NCBI RefSeq assembly: GCF_023347535.1
Contig: NZ_CP094473.1
Coordinates: forward strand, 1,984,001-2,048,000
DNA from: Faecalibacterium sp. HTF-F
Lineage (GTDB): Bacteria; Bacillota; Clostridia; Oscillospirales; Ruminococcaceae
Reading direction: 5' to 3'
DNA: 64,000 bases
Positions 32,732 through 41,197 of this stretch are shown here, in pieces. The translations under genes were made by a program, and so were the position numbers. The notes under the pieces were generated by a model. It did not search any database, was not told the origin of the DNA, and saw only the letters and a program-made list of their open reading frames with translations. Every line of letters begins with the position of its first letter. Position 1 is the stretch's first letter.

Positions 32732-33115
32732 CTATTCGCTGCGGTTTCCGCTCAGAACGTTCAGAGCCAGACTGACCAGCAAAGCCATATCAATGCGGAG
32801 CATTTCAGCCTTGCTGGCATAGCCCATAAAGCGTTCGATGCGGGATTTATCGATCGTGAAGATCTGCTCCAGAAGAATCATGGACGGTTCTTCAAAGGCC
32901 GGGTTGGAATCCACCAGCACATGGGTGGGCTGTTTTTTCTTCTTTTCCGTCCGGGTGGTAACAGTTGCAACGATCAATGTAGGCGAATGACGGTTTCCAA
33001 TGTTGTTCTGCAGAACTACCACAGGGCGTTTCCCGCCCTGTTCCGAGCCGATATGCGGCTCCATGTCTGCATAGTAGATGTCCCCTCTGAGATATCTCCA
33101 ATTGTTCGGTAACAT
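32732..33115 (-). CDS. MazF/PemK-type endoribonuclease toxin
   Basis: This 127-residue protein carries the MazF fold landmarks: RGDIYYADMEPHIGSEQGGK, RPVVVLQNN, TLIVATVTTRTEK, PTHVLVD and EPSMILLEQIFTIDKSR. Members cut mRNA at short sites. The start ATG at 33115 comes directly after a perfect hairpin with a T run (33116-33150) and has no good ribosome binding site. No clear antitoxin is next to it; the upstream ParB-like and zinc-ribbon genes are candidates. Confidence 0.82.
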   Translation of the reverse strand: MLPNNWRYLRGDIYYADMEPHIGSEQGGKRPVVVLQNNIGNRHSPTLIVATVTTRTEKKKKQPTHVLVDSNPAFEEPSMILLEQIFTIDKSRIERFMGYASKAEMLRIDMALLVSLALNVLSGNRSE

Positions 33116-33518
33116 AAAAATCGATGTGATCATTTTGATCACATCGATTTACTTTATTGCAATTTCCGGGCTGCCCGCCCACTGCCAGTTTGGTCGATTC
33201 ATACTCCTTGCCCAGAAGAAACTTCTTTCGTTCCGGGCTGAGATTTCTGCGGCCAAGCTGATTTTTGCAGATCCATGCAAGCGCTTCGTACTTGTTCGCA
33301 AGCTGGATTTCTTCCACTTCAAACTTGATAAAGCCGTGCTTTTTCAGGATGCGGTAGCGGGTGTGCCCATCCAGAATGTAGCCATTCCATGTGATGATGG
33401 GATTCAGAAGACGACCCTCGGCAATGATGTTCTGCTCAAGCTGCTGTTCTTCCTCAAACTGCAGCGGCGGAATTTTGCTTTGGAACTCCGGGTCAATTTT
33501 AAGCTGGCTCAGTTTCAC
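32892..33518 (-). pseudogene. ParB/Srx-like nuclease-domain protein, C-terminally cut
   Basis: Residues 1 to about 110 are ParB-like: LKIDPEFQSKIPPLQFEE, then EQNIIAEGRLLNPIITWNGY, ILDGHTRYRILKKHGF and NLSPERKKFLLGKEYE. After GGQPGNCNK the match ends and the frame continues out of phase over the hairpin and the mazF gene until 32892. The normal helix-turn-helix part is missing. The start at 33518 overlaps the zinc-ribbon gene by 20 bp. The gene looks truncated by the event that brought mazF here. Confidence 0.65.
33116..33150 (-). terminator. Perfect hairpin just ahead of mazF
   Basis: On the minus strand AAATCGATGTGATC and its exact complement surround a five-base loop (AAAAT) and end in TTTTT, immediately followed by the mazF ATG. 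It looks like a terminator or attenuator placed inside the operon. Confidence 0.8.
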
Positions 33519-33741
33519 GTCGGTTCTCCTTTCCGGTCATTTTCGATTTACGGACAATGGGCTGAACGTAGTAGTCAAACCCATATCGTGTCTGGCAATA
33601 CGTGCAGACATCCTTGACGAGCTGCCTGGGGTCGGCTCTGCGAAGCCGGACACCCTTTGCGTCCAAAAATGCCCCTCGGCAGACGGCGCACAAAGTTGTC
33701 AGGGTGGATTCATCCACCTTTTTTGTGGTCTTGCGATTCAT
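33499..33741 (-). CDS. Small zinc-ribbon protein
   Basis: This 80-residue protein has two CxxC pairs, CAVC near residue 18 and CTYC near residue 46, which probably bind one zinc. It is basic (MNRKTTKKVDE start, IVRKSKMTGKENRRE end), which would suit nucleic-acid binding. The start at 33741 follows AAAGGAG. It is the first gene of the ParB/MazF cluster and overlaps the ParB-like frame by 20 bp. Function unknown. Confidence 0.65.
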   Translation of the reverse strand: MNRKTTKKVDESTLTTLCAVCRGAFLDAKGVRLRRADPRQLVKDVCTYCQTRYGFDYYVQPIVRKSKMTGKENRRETEPA

Positions 33742-33765
33742 TTGCGTACTCCTTTTCGCTGATAT

Positions 33766-33804
33766 ATAAAAACGCCGTCCGTGGTTTCCCTCGAACGGCG
33801 TTTG
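33766..33804 (-). terminator. Terminator ahead of the zinc-ribbon gene
   Basis: On the minus strand AAACGCCGTTCG and its near complement enclose a short loop and end in TTTTTATAT. Confidence 0.65.
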
Positions 33805-34142
33805 GAAAAGGTTTTGTATGGTTTCTCTTAATTTGCCCCCGGCACCCCTGAGAAAGGGAAACATTCAGGCGTTGGATTTGCACCACTCCATTGGCCTCTC
33901 GGCCACCCCGTCTTCTTTATGACCGGGCCGCGAATTACGGAAGTATCATTATCTGGAAGTACCTGAAGCTGCATATTCAATTTTCAAGGTCCGCCCGGCT
34001 GCGGCTCCCGCTCCCTTTTGGAGGTGGGCCGCTGCCGTGACAATAGTGTATCGTACTTTCGAGCAAAAGTTTATGGACTCGTAGTCCAAGTCACCCACCC
34101 TCTTAGTCCATATATTGTATACAACAGTCCCAAAAAGCAAAA

Positions 34143-34193
34143 AAATCCCGCCTGAAAAGCAAAACCTTCGCTTTGCCCTCAGACGGGATGTCT
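34143..34193 (-). terminator. Terminator
   Basis: On the minus strand ATCCCGTCTGA pairs imperfectly with TCAGGCGGGAT and is followed by TTTTTTTG. Confidence 0.75.
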
Positions 34194-34225
34194 TTCGACA
34201 CGACTGTTAGCTAAATCAACCAGTA

Positions 34226-34280
34226 AAGGCCTCCGAATCTCTTTCTTATTAGGAAAAGATTCAGAGGCCTCTGTTTTACA
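34226..34280 (+). terminator. Terminator
   Basis: Arms AGGCCTC-GAATCT and AGATTC-GAGGCCT flank a loop of about 14 bases, followed by CTGTTTTA on the plus strand. It lies 70 bp beyond the stop of the leftward mutT-like gene. Confidence 0.65.
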
Positions 34281-34352
34281 ATTTTTTCGGAATAGCGGCT
34301 TTCACCAGCAGCATCATGGGACGGCCCAGTTCATCTTTCATTCCGGGAATCC

Positions 34353-34808
34353 TCAGCATCTCTGCAGAGGTTCGTTGTCATATTCGCTGGTATGGAGTGG
34401 TTTCACTGGCTGCATTGAACTTCTGATAACATCCAAAATAGTCTGATCCGCCGGGAGCCACGGAACGGAATCAATGTCATCTTTTGTCAGCCACCGCGCG
34501 GCTTCCGCTTCTTTCAGAACAAGATCACCGGAAACCACTTCACACCAGAAGCAGTCCATGGAAAGATGAAACGCCGGATAATCATACTCGATTGTCCCAA
34601 CTAGATTCCCCACGGCGATTTCCGTGTCCAGTTCTTCTTCGATTTCCCGCTTCAGAGCCTGCTGCGGGGTTTCGCCCGGCTCGATTTTGCCGCCCGGAAA
34701 CTCCCACTGGCCTTTATAGTCGCCATAACCGCGGGCAGTGGCGTAGATTTTGCGCTTTTCCTGCATGGCGTCGCAGATCACAGCGGCCACAACACGAATC
34801 GTTTTCAT
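34353..34808 (-). CDS. MutT-like (deoxy)nucleoside triphosphate pyrophosphohydrolase
   Basis: This 151-residue protein begins IRVVAAVICD and has a full Nudix box, GGKIEPGETPQQALKREI then EEEL, at residues 39-60 with all metal-binding Glu. WEFPGGK in front and the FHLSMDCFWCEV strand fit the 8-oxo-dGTP/CTP pyrophosphohydrolase group. It would hydrolyse oxidised or modified nucleotides. It starts 12 bp after the stop of the large helicase and has AAAGGAGAACG, so it belongs to the Fic-helicase-MutT operon. Confidence 0.88.
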   Translation of the reverse strand: MKTIRVVAAVICDAMQEKRKIYATARGYGDYKGQWEFPGGKIEPGETPQQALKREIEEELDTEIAVGNLVGTIEYDYPAFHLSMDCFWCEVVSGDLVLKEAEAARWLTKDDIDSVPWLPADQTILDVIRSSMQPVKPLHTSEYDNEPLQRC

Positions 34809-34820
34809 AACGTTCTCCTT

Positions 34821-37800
34821 TTAACCGACCACCAGTTTATTGGTCTTTTTGAGGAACTTTGCCGGAATCGGACGATCCAGCTTCCATGTAATATTCATTG
34901 GGCGGGAGCCTTCATGCGTTACATAGTTCACTGTGCCCAAGTAGGTGTAGGCAGCTGCACCGCCAAAACGGGAGTCCGCCTTGAATTCACGGACAAACAG
35001 CAGTACACGGCTTTCCTTCTCCCTGTGGTGAATGTATCGCTGTCCGGTAGCCGATTTTTCTGCGGTCGTGCTCTGGCTTTGCCAGTGGAACAGGCTCTCG
35101 TTGATGGAGTAATCTTTGTACATGGTGGTTGGCGAATAATCCTTGTCCGCTTTATTCAAGGTCACAAAGAACACGTCCAGATTCTTGTCCGGCAGCCATT
35201 TCACGCCCTCGCGGACAGTAGCAGGTTTCAGAAAGTCCAGCGCCACCAGCAGCTGGTCACGAGTATAAGTGCAGTGCAAATCCAGCGGGCAGTCAAAACC
35301 AACATCTACCGGCTCATCGATAAAGTCAATTCGATTATACTGATAATGCAAAAGTGTTTGCAATTCACTCAGCAAAACCGGGCTGTCCGAGAGAACATAT
35401 AGGTTATCGAGAACTTCTTCATCATCCCAATGTTCTGCAGCTTTACCCCACACGGTTACATAGAACATCTGCAGCATTCGCTGTTCTACCGGTGATAGTG
35501 CTGCAAAATCAGTGTCGTCCAACTTGGGCAAAAGGTTCAACAGAAACTGAATCCACCTGCGAGAATCCACAACCGCAAAGCGTGCAAGTGCTTTGGTCAT
35601 GATTTCTTCCAGCGGCTCAGAGAAATCGGAAGCTGTACCGGCTAAAACACATAACCGGGTAAAACAGATATTTTTGTTTTTAACCTTCTTACTGTAAATC
35701 GCACGTGGGTCGAGATGGTAGTAATCGAGAAAATTTCCCAGCGTCAACGGCAGGCCAGTATCCTCTGTGAAGGAGGCTGCCCGTGCCACAAGGCCGGAAG
35801 TGCGGTCATAGGATGCGCTAATGTTATCCAGAACATACTTTGCTGCGATTTTTTCCAGCTGAATGTAGCAGCCTTTGGGCGCGGAGAGAAACCCCTCTTT
35901 GATTTCCCGGCTTACGCTGCGGGTGGTATTGGAAAGCAGTGCTGCAAACTTCTCCTCAAAATTATACTTTTTGTTTGCCTGACCGATAAAATCCAGCACG
36001 GTCAGGCATTCTTTGTTTTCGGCCAGACGCAGGCCGCGGCCCAGCTGCTGCAAAAACACGGTCAGCGATTCCGTGGGACGCAGGAACAGCACCGTGTTCA
36101 CTTCCGGAATGTCCACGCCCTCATTATAAATATCCACAACAAAAATGAAACGAAGCTCCCCAGAAACAAGCCTTTGTTTGGCCGCGTTGCGTTCCTCATC
36201 CGGAGAGTCTCCTGTCAATGCCATGGACGGAATGCCGCGTGCATTGAAATAATCAGCCATGAACTGGGCATGTTCAATGGAAACGCAAAAGCCCAGGCCT
36301 TTTACCTCGTTGATGTCCGTCACATATTTTAGGATAGAGTTCACTACAAGGTCGGCACGCCGCTCTGCCACCAAACCGCTGAGGGTGTACAGATTAGACA
36401 GTTCGTTTTTGTCGTATCCGCCCATGCGCCATTTCAGGCTGCTCAAATCTGCCGTGTCGGTCACACCGAAATATTGGAAGGGACAAAGCAGTTTCCGGTC
36501 AATGGCTTCCGGCAGACGAATTTCGGCAGCAATGCGCCCACTGAAATAGTCCAGGATGTTCTTGCCGTCCATGCGTTCCGGGGTGGCGGTCAGGCCCAGC
36601 AGGATTTTCGGCTGATAGTATTCCAGCAGCTTCTGGTAGGTCGGTGCAGCGGCATGATGGAACTCATCCACAACGATATAATCGTAGAAATCCGCATCTG
36701 TTTTCGTGGTAAAATCCTGCGAATTGAAAGTCTGAATGGAGATAAACAGATGGTCGATGCTGTCAGCCTTGTGGCTGCCCACAAACAGCTCGCCGAAATT
36801 GGCGTCTTTCAGCACCGCCCGGAAGGTGTACAGGCTTTGCTTCAGAATCTCCTCCCGATGCGCCACGAACAACAGCCGGCAGGGGTGACCCGGATGCTGT
36901 TTGCAGAAACGCTTGTAATCCAGTGCAGAGATCACAGTTTTTCCGGTTCCGGTCGCAGCCACTACAAGGTTGCGGTTGTACCCTCGCACGGTGCGTTCTG
37001 CTTCCAGCTTATCCAGAATCTCCTGCTGGTAAGAATATGGCAGAATGTCCAGCGTGTAGATGCCACTGTTGTCGGTTTCGCTGTACCTTTCATCTTTTAA
37101 GGCACGGGTCAGGCGTTCCTTCTGCCCTTCATCGTAATATTCAAACTCGTTGGAGTTCCAATAGCTTTCAAAGGTGGCTGCAATTTTGTCAATCGTCTCC
37201 GGCAGATCTTTCCGGGTCACTTTCACGTTCCATTCCAAGCCGCTGGAAATGGCCGCGTTGGACAGGTTGGAGGAGCCAACATAGGCCGTCGTGAAACCGG
37301 TATCCCGGTAGAACACATACGTCTTGGCGTGGAGTCGGGTGCGCTTGGTGTCGTAGCTGACCTTGATTTTCGTGTTGGGCAGCTGGCGCAGTTCTTCGAT
37401 AGCCTTTACATCGGTGGCACCCATGTAGGAAGTGGTAATGATACGCAGCTCTCCGCCGTTCTGGGTAAACTGTCGTAGCTCGTCCATAAGCAGGCGCAGA
37501 CCGCTCCACTTGATGAAGGATACCAGCATGTCGATGTGGTCGGCAGACACGATCTCCTTTTTCAGTTCAGTGTACATCTGCGGCTCGTGGATGGCACCGG
37601 TGAACAACGAGCTTTGCGCAAGAGACGTTTCCGGTCGTTCCAGCTCTTTTGCGCTTTTTCCTGTGACAAGGCGCGGGTCGTTGTCTCGTAAAAGCGCAAG
37701 AAGCTGCTCTGCCTGCTGGTCAATGCCCAGCGAAGCAAAGTCAGCTTCCTGTGTGGTGTTCTGGATCGTGTTTACGATCTGATTTGCCAGCTGAATCTGC

Positions 37801-37994
37801 GCTTCGAGTCCTCCACCGTTGTCCTGTACATTCTCAAGGCCCTTCTGCACCACATCGGTCAGATACTGCGCCAAAACTTTGGACGCCTCTGCTGTATCGA
37901 TGGGTGCAGTGGACTTACGGGCCTCCGGAATCTCTGAAAGCTCGCTGCTCAGTGCGTTATTGATGACCTGTTCATACAATCCGGGTTGGAGCAT
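34821..37994 (-). CDS. PLD-nuclease / DEAD-DEAH helicase / DUF3427 protein
   Basis: This 1057-residue protein joins three parts. Residues 130-290 form a phospholipase-D-like nuclease half-site, TRLHAKTYVFYRD (HxK) with AYVGSSNLSNAAI. A superfamily-2 helicase follows: AATGTGKT with K352, VVDEFHHAAA, GLTATPERMDG, then NEGVDIPEVN and QQLGRGLRL. The C-terminal 350 residues are DUF3427-like. Such proteins occur in defence islands and probably cut or unwind foreign DNA. The start has no strong Shine-Dalgarno except GGGGGAA. It lies 30 bp after fic and 12 bp before mutT. Confidence 0.88.
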   Translation of the reverse strand: MLQPGLYEQVINNALSSELSEIPEARKSTAPIDTAEASKVLAQYLTDVVQKGLENVQDNGGGLEAQIQLANQIVNTIQNTTQEADFASLGIDQQAEQLLALLRDNDPRLVTGKSAKELERPETSLAQSSLFTGAIHEPQMYTELKKEIVSADHIDMLVSFIKWSGLRLLMDELRQFTQNGGELRIITTSYMGATDVKAIEELRQLPNTKIKVSYDTKRTRLHAKTYVFYRDTGFTTAYVGSSNLSNAAISSGLEWNVKVTRKDLPETIDKIAATFESYWNSNEFEYYDEGQKERLTRALKDERYSETDNSGIYTLDILPYSYQQEILDKLEAERTVRGYNRNLVVAATGTGKTVISALDYKRFCKQHPGHPCRLLFVAHREEILKQSLYTFRAVLKDANFGELFVGSHKADSIDHLFISIQTFNSQDFTTKTDADFYDYIVVDEFHHAAAPTYQKLLEYYQPKILLGLTATPERMDGKNILDYFSGRIAAEIRLPEAIDRKLLCPFQYFGVTDTADLSSLKWRMGGYDKNELSNLYTLSGLVAERRADLVVNSILKYVTDINEVKGLGFCVSIEHAQFMADYFNARGIPSMALTGDSPDEERNAAKQRLVSGELRFIFVVDIYNEGVDIPEVNTVLFLRPTESLTVFLQQLGRGLRLAENKECLTVLDFIGQANKKYNFEEKFAALLSNTTRSVSREIKEGFLSAPKGCYIQLEKIAAKYVLDNISASYDRTSGLVARAASFTEDTGLPLTLGNFLDYYHLDPRAIYSKKVKNKNICFTRLCVLAGTASDFSEPLEEIMTKALARFAVVDSRRWIQFLLNLLPKLDDTDFAALSPVEQRMLQMFYVTVWGKAAEHWDDEEVLDNLYVLSDSPVLLSELQTLLHYQYNRIDFIDEPVDVGFDCPLDLHCTYTRDQLLVALDFLKPATVREGVKWLPDKNLDVFFVTLNKADKDYSPTTMYKDYSINESLFHWQSQSTTAEKSATGQRYIHHREKESRVLLFVREFKADSRFGGAAAYTYLGTVNYVTHEGSRPMNITWKLDRPIPAKFLKKTNKLVVG

Positions 37995-38024
37995 GGCAAA
38001 TTCCCCCTTGAATTTTTCGCCTCA

Positions 38025-39218
38025 TTACAATGATAGGACATCAGACGCTCTACCGACACGATAGAACACCCTGTTTCCTGCTTTTCTTGCAGTAAGCAGC
38101 CCCATCTCATGGAATTTCATCACAAACGTCCGAATGGTTGCATACGCAGCGTTTCGGAAATCCTTTTCCAGCTGCTTTGTGGTAAACTCCTCTGCACCAT
38201 AAGCAGACAGAACATACTCCCAGAGCAGCCGTTCTTTTTCTGTGATTTTTCCTTCCGCAAGAGCAGTTTGATATACCTCAAAATCAGTTTTCGGCGGGAC
38301 TGCATCCACCTGCAGGCGGTTATAGACCTCATTGCAGAAGTAGAACAGAAAGGGAGTCACATCCGTATAGCCGGAAATCAGAGCATTTCTCTCCACGCGT
38401 TCGTAGGCTTTGTAATATGCGCCCTTGTTTTCAGCGATGTATCGGGAAAACGGCGTGAACAGTGCCGCAGGATAGCCCTGCTGAACAAGATACCAGAGGT
38501 GACATAGCCGTGCAGTGCGTCCATTCCCGTCAAAATAGGGGTGGTAGTACGCAAAAGCAAAGTGCAGAATGGCAGCCTTATGCAGCTCATTGATGCCGTC
38601 ATTGGCATTCGCAAAATCGACAAGACATTTCATGGCACCGGGAAGCCGCTCTGCCGGAAGTCCCGGTCTGGGTTCTTCACCGCCCACAATAAAAACCTCG
38701 CCATGCCGATAAAAGTGGTTTGGCAGTAATCGATCTTCATCCGGGAGATAATCCCCTGTGCTGATCTGATATAGGTGATGCAGATTCTGCTCGGTGATCG
38801 TATTCTGACGATTCGCGATAAACTCCAGTCCGCGCTTCATACCATAGATGCGGGCTTCTTGTTCATCACGAGGGGCATAACCATCGAGGATATAACGGAT
38901 ACTGCTGCGGGTCGAGCGGATACTTTCAATTTGAAAAGTAGCATAAATTTCCTCGGTCATCGCCGACAAACCGAAGTTTTGTCCACTGACAGGGACAGAG
39001 AGCAACTGCTTCATACCATTTGTTGAAATTTGCGCGAGGTTCGGCAGGTAAAACAGCTTATTTCCAGAAAAATCAGTCAACGGCAGAGGCTGCGCAAAGT
39101 TTTGCTGCAGCAATTCGGCAAATTCTTTGACGCTGACAGTCGAGTACTTGTATTCCATCCGATTGAGTTCAAACAAATGCTTATCTGAAAGCATTTTGGC
39201 AAACTGTGCCCCATCCAT
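38025..39218 (-). CDS. Fic-family AMP-transferase with C-terminal winged helix
   Basis: This 397-residue protein has the Fic core HPYFDGNGRTARL (catalytic H226), preceded by LHFAFAYY. Near residue 100 TFQIESIRST resembles the inhibitory helix (S/T-x-x-x-E-G/N) with Ser in the last place. The C-terminal 90 residues form a winged helix (EFTTKQLEKDFRNAAYATIR). Fic enzymes transfer AMP to Tyr or Thr of a protein. The ATG at 39218 has GAGGTGG; a GTG at 39227 is less likely. It is first in the operon and its own winged helix may bind the palindrome at the promoter. Confidence 0.88.
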   Translation of the reverse strand: MDGAQFAKMLSDKHLFELNRMEYKYSTVSVKEFAELLQQNFAQPLPLTDFSGNKLFYLPNLAQISTNGMKQLLSVPVSGQNFGLSAMTEEIYATFQIESIRSTRSSIRYILDGYAPRDEQEARIYGMKRGLEFIANRQNTITEQNLHHLYQISTGDYLPDEDRLLPNHFYRHGEVFIVGGEEPRPGLPAERLPGAMKCLVDFANANDGINELHKAAILHFAFAYYHPYFDGNGRTARLCHLWYLVQQGYPAALFTPFSRYIAENKGAYYKAYERVERNALISGYTDVTPFLFYFCNEVYNRLQVDAVPPKTDFEVYQTALAEGKITEKERLLWEYVLSAYGAEEFTTKQLEKDFRNAAYATIRTFVMKFHEMGLLTARKAGNRVFYRVGRASDVLSL

Positions 39219-39244
39219 TCTGTCCACCTCGCAGTTGATACTTA

Positions 39245-39264
39245 TTGATACTATATAGTATCAA
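39245..39264 (-). promoter_or_regulatory. Palindromic operator of the fic operon
   Basis: TTGATACTATATAGTATCAA is a perfect 20-bp palindrome just downstream of the -10 box, with a further GATAC half at about 39236-39241. It overlaps the expected transcription start, a repressor position. Confidence 0.8.
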
Positions 39265-39291
39265 TATACCGATTCTTTATAAAAAAGTCAA
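39263..39291 (-). promoter_or_regulatory. Promoter of the fic-helicase-mutT operon
   Basis: On the minus strand -35 TTGACT (39286-39291), 17 bp, -10 TATATT (39263-39268). The leader to the fic ATG is about 35 bp. Confidence 0.82.
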
Positions 39292-39356
39292 CCGAAACAG
39301 GCCGAACCAACTTTTTTCCATACTCTCCGTCAAAATTCCCGTGGTTCCGTCACGGA

Positions 39357-39869
39357 TCACATCTCCATCGGCTTATTCCCCACTTCGTCCAGATACGCAT
39401 TCAAAAATTCCGCTGCAAGGCTGTTGGGACGGATGTTTTCTTTGGCTTCCTGTGGGGTGAACCACTTGCAGCGGTCCACTTCGTGGTTGATATGCAGCGC
39501 CTTTGCGGTTCTGACGAAAGCCGTAAAATTGCACATCAGCGTGTTGGACGGCTCAAAAAACTTGGTACGGTTGAACCGGAGGTGCTCTACTTCCAACCCG
39601 GTTTCTTCCCGGACTTCCCGCACCACGGCGTGTTCTTCTGCCTCACCGCGGTTCACATATCCAGCCACCAGAATATAAGAGGGCTTGCCGTACTGCTGGA
39701 TGAGCAGAATTTTCCCGGTTTCCTCATCCACAACAATCATGCTGACTGCCACATTGTACATCGGGAACCGGTATTGCTGGCATTTCGGGCAATAAGGCAC
39801 AATGCCCTCTTCTTCCAGTTCTTTTTCAATCAATGCCGTACCGCATTCAAAGCAATGCTTCTGAATCAT
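39357..39869 (-). CDS. Nudix hydrolase with zinc ribbon (NudC-like)
   Basis: This 170-residue protein has an N-terminal zinc ribbon with C6, C9, C27 and C30 and a Nudix box in GYVNRGEAEEHAVVREV then REETG. This is the layout of NADH pyrophosphatase-type enzymes, though it is shorter and lacks the SQPWPFPxS motif, so NADH is not certain as substrate. It starts 2 bp after the stop of the HD gene with GGAGTG, so the two form an operon. Confidence 0.85.
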   Translation of the reverse strand: MIQKHCFECGTALIEKELEEEGIVPYCPKCQQYRFPMYNVAVSMIVVDEETGKILLIQQYGKPSYILVAGYVNRGEAEEHAVVREVREETGLEVEHLRFNRTKFFEPSNTLMCNFTAFVRTAKALHINHEVDRCKWFTPQEAKENIRPNSLAAEFLNAYLDEVGNKPMEM

Positions 39870-39871
39870 TT

Positions 39872-40363
39872 TTACACTCCAAACACTGTTTTCGTCAGCC
39901 GGATACCTGCGACCGTCTTCATCGTATGTTCCATAAAGGTTCGGATTGCCTGCCGGTCGTACCCGCTTTCGGACGCATTGACGATATAATCTGCCTCAAT
40001 CAGAATCTGATAGTCAATGCCGTTGATCTGCGCCGGACTATGGTGGTGCCCTACCAGATAGGCCACACGGTCGATCTGTGCCGCTGTCATGCCGGTATCC
40101 GCCAAGAACTCCCGCACCAGCGGGGCACCCTCCTGCTCCTGATATTTACCATTGGTGTTGCCGTACTTTTTGCGGCAGAGCGGGCAGGCGATATCGTGGG
40201 TGATGGCCGCCACCTCCAGAATAAACTGCGTGTCTGCGTCCAGCCCCTCCAGCTCACCAATGGTTTTGGCATAGGTCCACACGCAGCTTAGGTGCGTGAT
40301 GTCATGGATATTCCCTTCGGAAAAGGCGATCATCTTTTCCATGATCTGTGCAATGGTCATCAT
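39872..40363 (-). CDS. HD-domain phosphohydrolase
   Basis: This 163-residue protein has the HD metal set: H20/H24 in NIHDITH, H56-D57 in ITHDIACPL and a later GHHHSP. Such small HD proteins hydrolyse phosphate esters of nucleotides (YfbR/YedJ-like). The start is taken at 40363 behind GGGAGTG; a GTG at 40372 and an ATG at 40360 are alternatives. It leads a two-gene operon with the Nudix hydrolase, so both may clear a nucleotide. Confidence 0.82.
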   Translation of the reverse strand: MMTIAQIMEKMIAFSEGNIHDITHLSCVWTYAKTIGELEGLDADTQFILEVAAITHDIACPLCRKKYGNTNGKYQEQEGAPLVREFLADTGMTAAQIDRVAYLVGHHHSPAQINGIDYQILIEADYIVNASESGYDRQAIRTFMEHTMKTVAGIRLTKTVFGV

Positions 40364-40418
40364 TTGTTCCACTCCCGTTTTTAATACTTAAATGTTCACC
40401 TTGATAAACGCGAAGTTG

Positions 40419-41060
40419 TCAGCCTAATTGCTTTTTGATTTCAGCTTTCACTTTATCCAAATCACTGCAAGTCAAGATTGGAATCAGCCGGTTGATTTCG
40501 TCAATGCTCCTATCCCACCACTTGAATCTCAGCAGCAATTCAATCAGTTTATCGTCAAAGCGTTTTTGAATTGCTCTTGCAGGATTCCCAACGACCTTCG
40601 TATATGGTGGAACATCACTTCCCACAACGCTGTTTGCACCAATGATTGCACCATCTCCAATGTGAACGCCGGGAAGGATTACCGAATTTTGCCCGATCCA
40701 AACATCATTTTCGATAACGGTATCTCCTTTTAATGGCAGATCCGTCTTTGCAGGCGGCGACATTTCCCATCCCTCCAAGGTATAGAACGGGAATGTAGAG
40801 ACGGCGTTCATCTGATGGTTTGCACCGTTCATCACAAACTCAACTCCGGCGGCGATTTGACAGAACTTTCCGATGATGAGTTTGTCATCATTCCACTCGT
40901 ATAAGTGTGAAACATGACTTTCAAAATCCGAATCGGCAATATAAGTAAAGTCCCCGACAATAATATTCGGATTTGTAATCGTCGGCTTCGCATATATTTC
41001 TTTATCATACCCTGCAATTGGATGGATTGTATTGGGGTTGGGGTGTTTTCCGTCTTTCAT
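40419..41060 (-). CDS. Vat/CatB-type xenobiotic O-acetyltransferase
   Basis: This 213-residue left-handed beta-helix protein has [14 protein letters not shown], then [20 protein letters not shown] with [12 protein letters not shown], and hexapeptide repeats ([18 protein letters not shown]). The NGANHxMN segment holds the catalytic His of the Vat/CatB group, which acetylates streptogramin A or chloramphenicol. Many chromosomal members have other substrates, so resistance is not shown. It is more AT-rich than its neighbours by eye. The start at 41060 follows GAGGTAG. Confidence 0.82.
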   Translation of the reverse strand: MKDGKHPNPNTIHPIAGYDKEIYAKPTITNPNIIVGDFTYIADSDFESHVSHLYEWNDDKLIIGKFCQIAAGVEFVMNGANHQMNAVSTFPFYTLEGWEMSPPAKTDLPLKGDTVIENDVWIGQNSVILPGVHIGDGAIIGANSVVGSDVPPYTKVVGNPARAIQKRFDDKLIELLLRFKWWDRSIDEINRLIPILTCSDLDKVKAEIKKQLG

Positions 41061-41090
41061 CTTAACTACCTCTTCAAATTCCGAGTTGTA

Positions 41091-41165
41091 GGTTTCAGTA
41101 TACCATGCCTTCTCCCCACAGAAAAGCATGGCGAAAAACAAAAATGTCCCCGGAGGGCTTGTGCG
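41091..41165 (-). repeat. Terminator-promoter cassette, copy 2
   Basis: This copy shares TATACCATG, GAAAAACAAAAATG and CCCCGGAGGGCTTGT with copy 1, including the TTTTCT-N17-TATACT promoter on the minus strand. The far hairpin arm is missing here. Confidence 0.6.
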
Positions 41166-41197
41166 TATGTTTTTCCAGCGTTTCCAATCTGAATTTC

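Larger units (their letters stand above)
33742..34352. other. Noncoding region with several hairpins
   Basis: No supported gene is seen in about 600 bp. It contains the hairpin at 33766-33804 ahead of the zinc-ribbon gene, a tRNA-like fragment near 33835-33930 that does not fold fully, an AT-rich stretch near 34030-34140 and two terminators at 34143-34193 and 34226-34280. This looks like a junction between two imported segments. Confidence 0.6.

Noticed and set aside
33835..33930. tRNA-like stretch (minus strand GGTGGCCGAGAGGCC and GGTGCAAATCC)
   Set aside because: The D-arm-like part is there, but acceptor stem, anticodon stem and T-arm do not pair properly, so it is at most a degraded tRNA fragment.
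33949..34140. Short minus-strand frame in the noncoding region
   Set aside because: No ribosome binding site, no family likeness, and it overlaps AT-rich promoter-like sequence.
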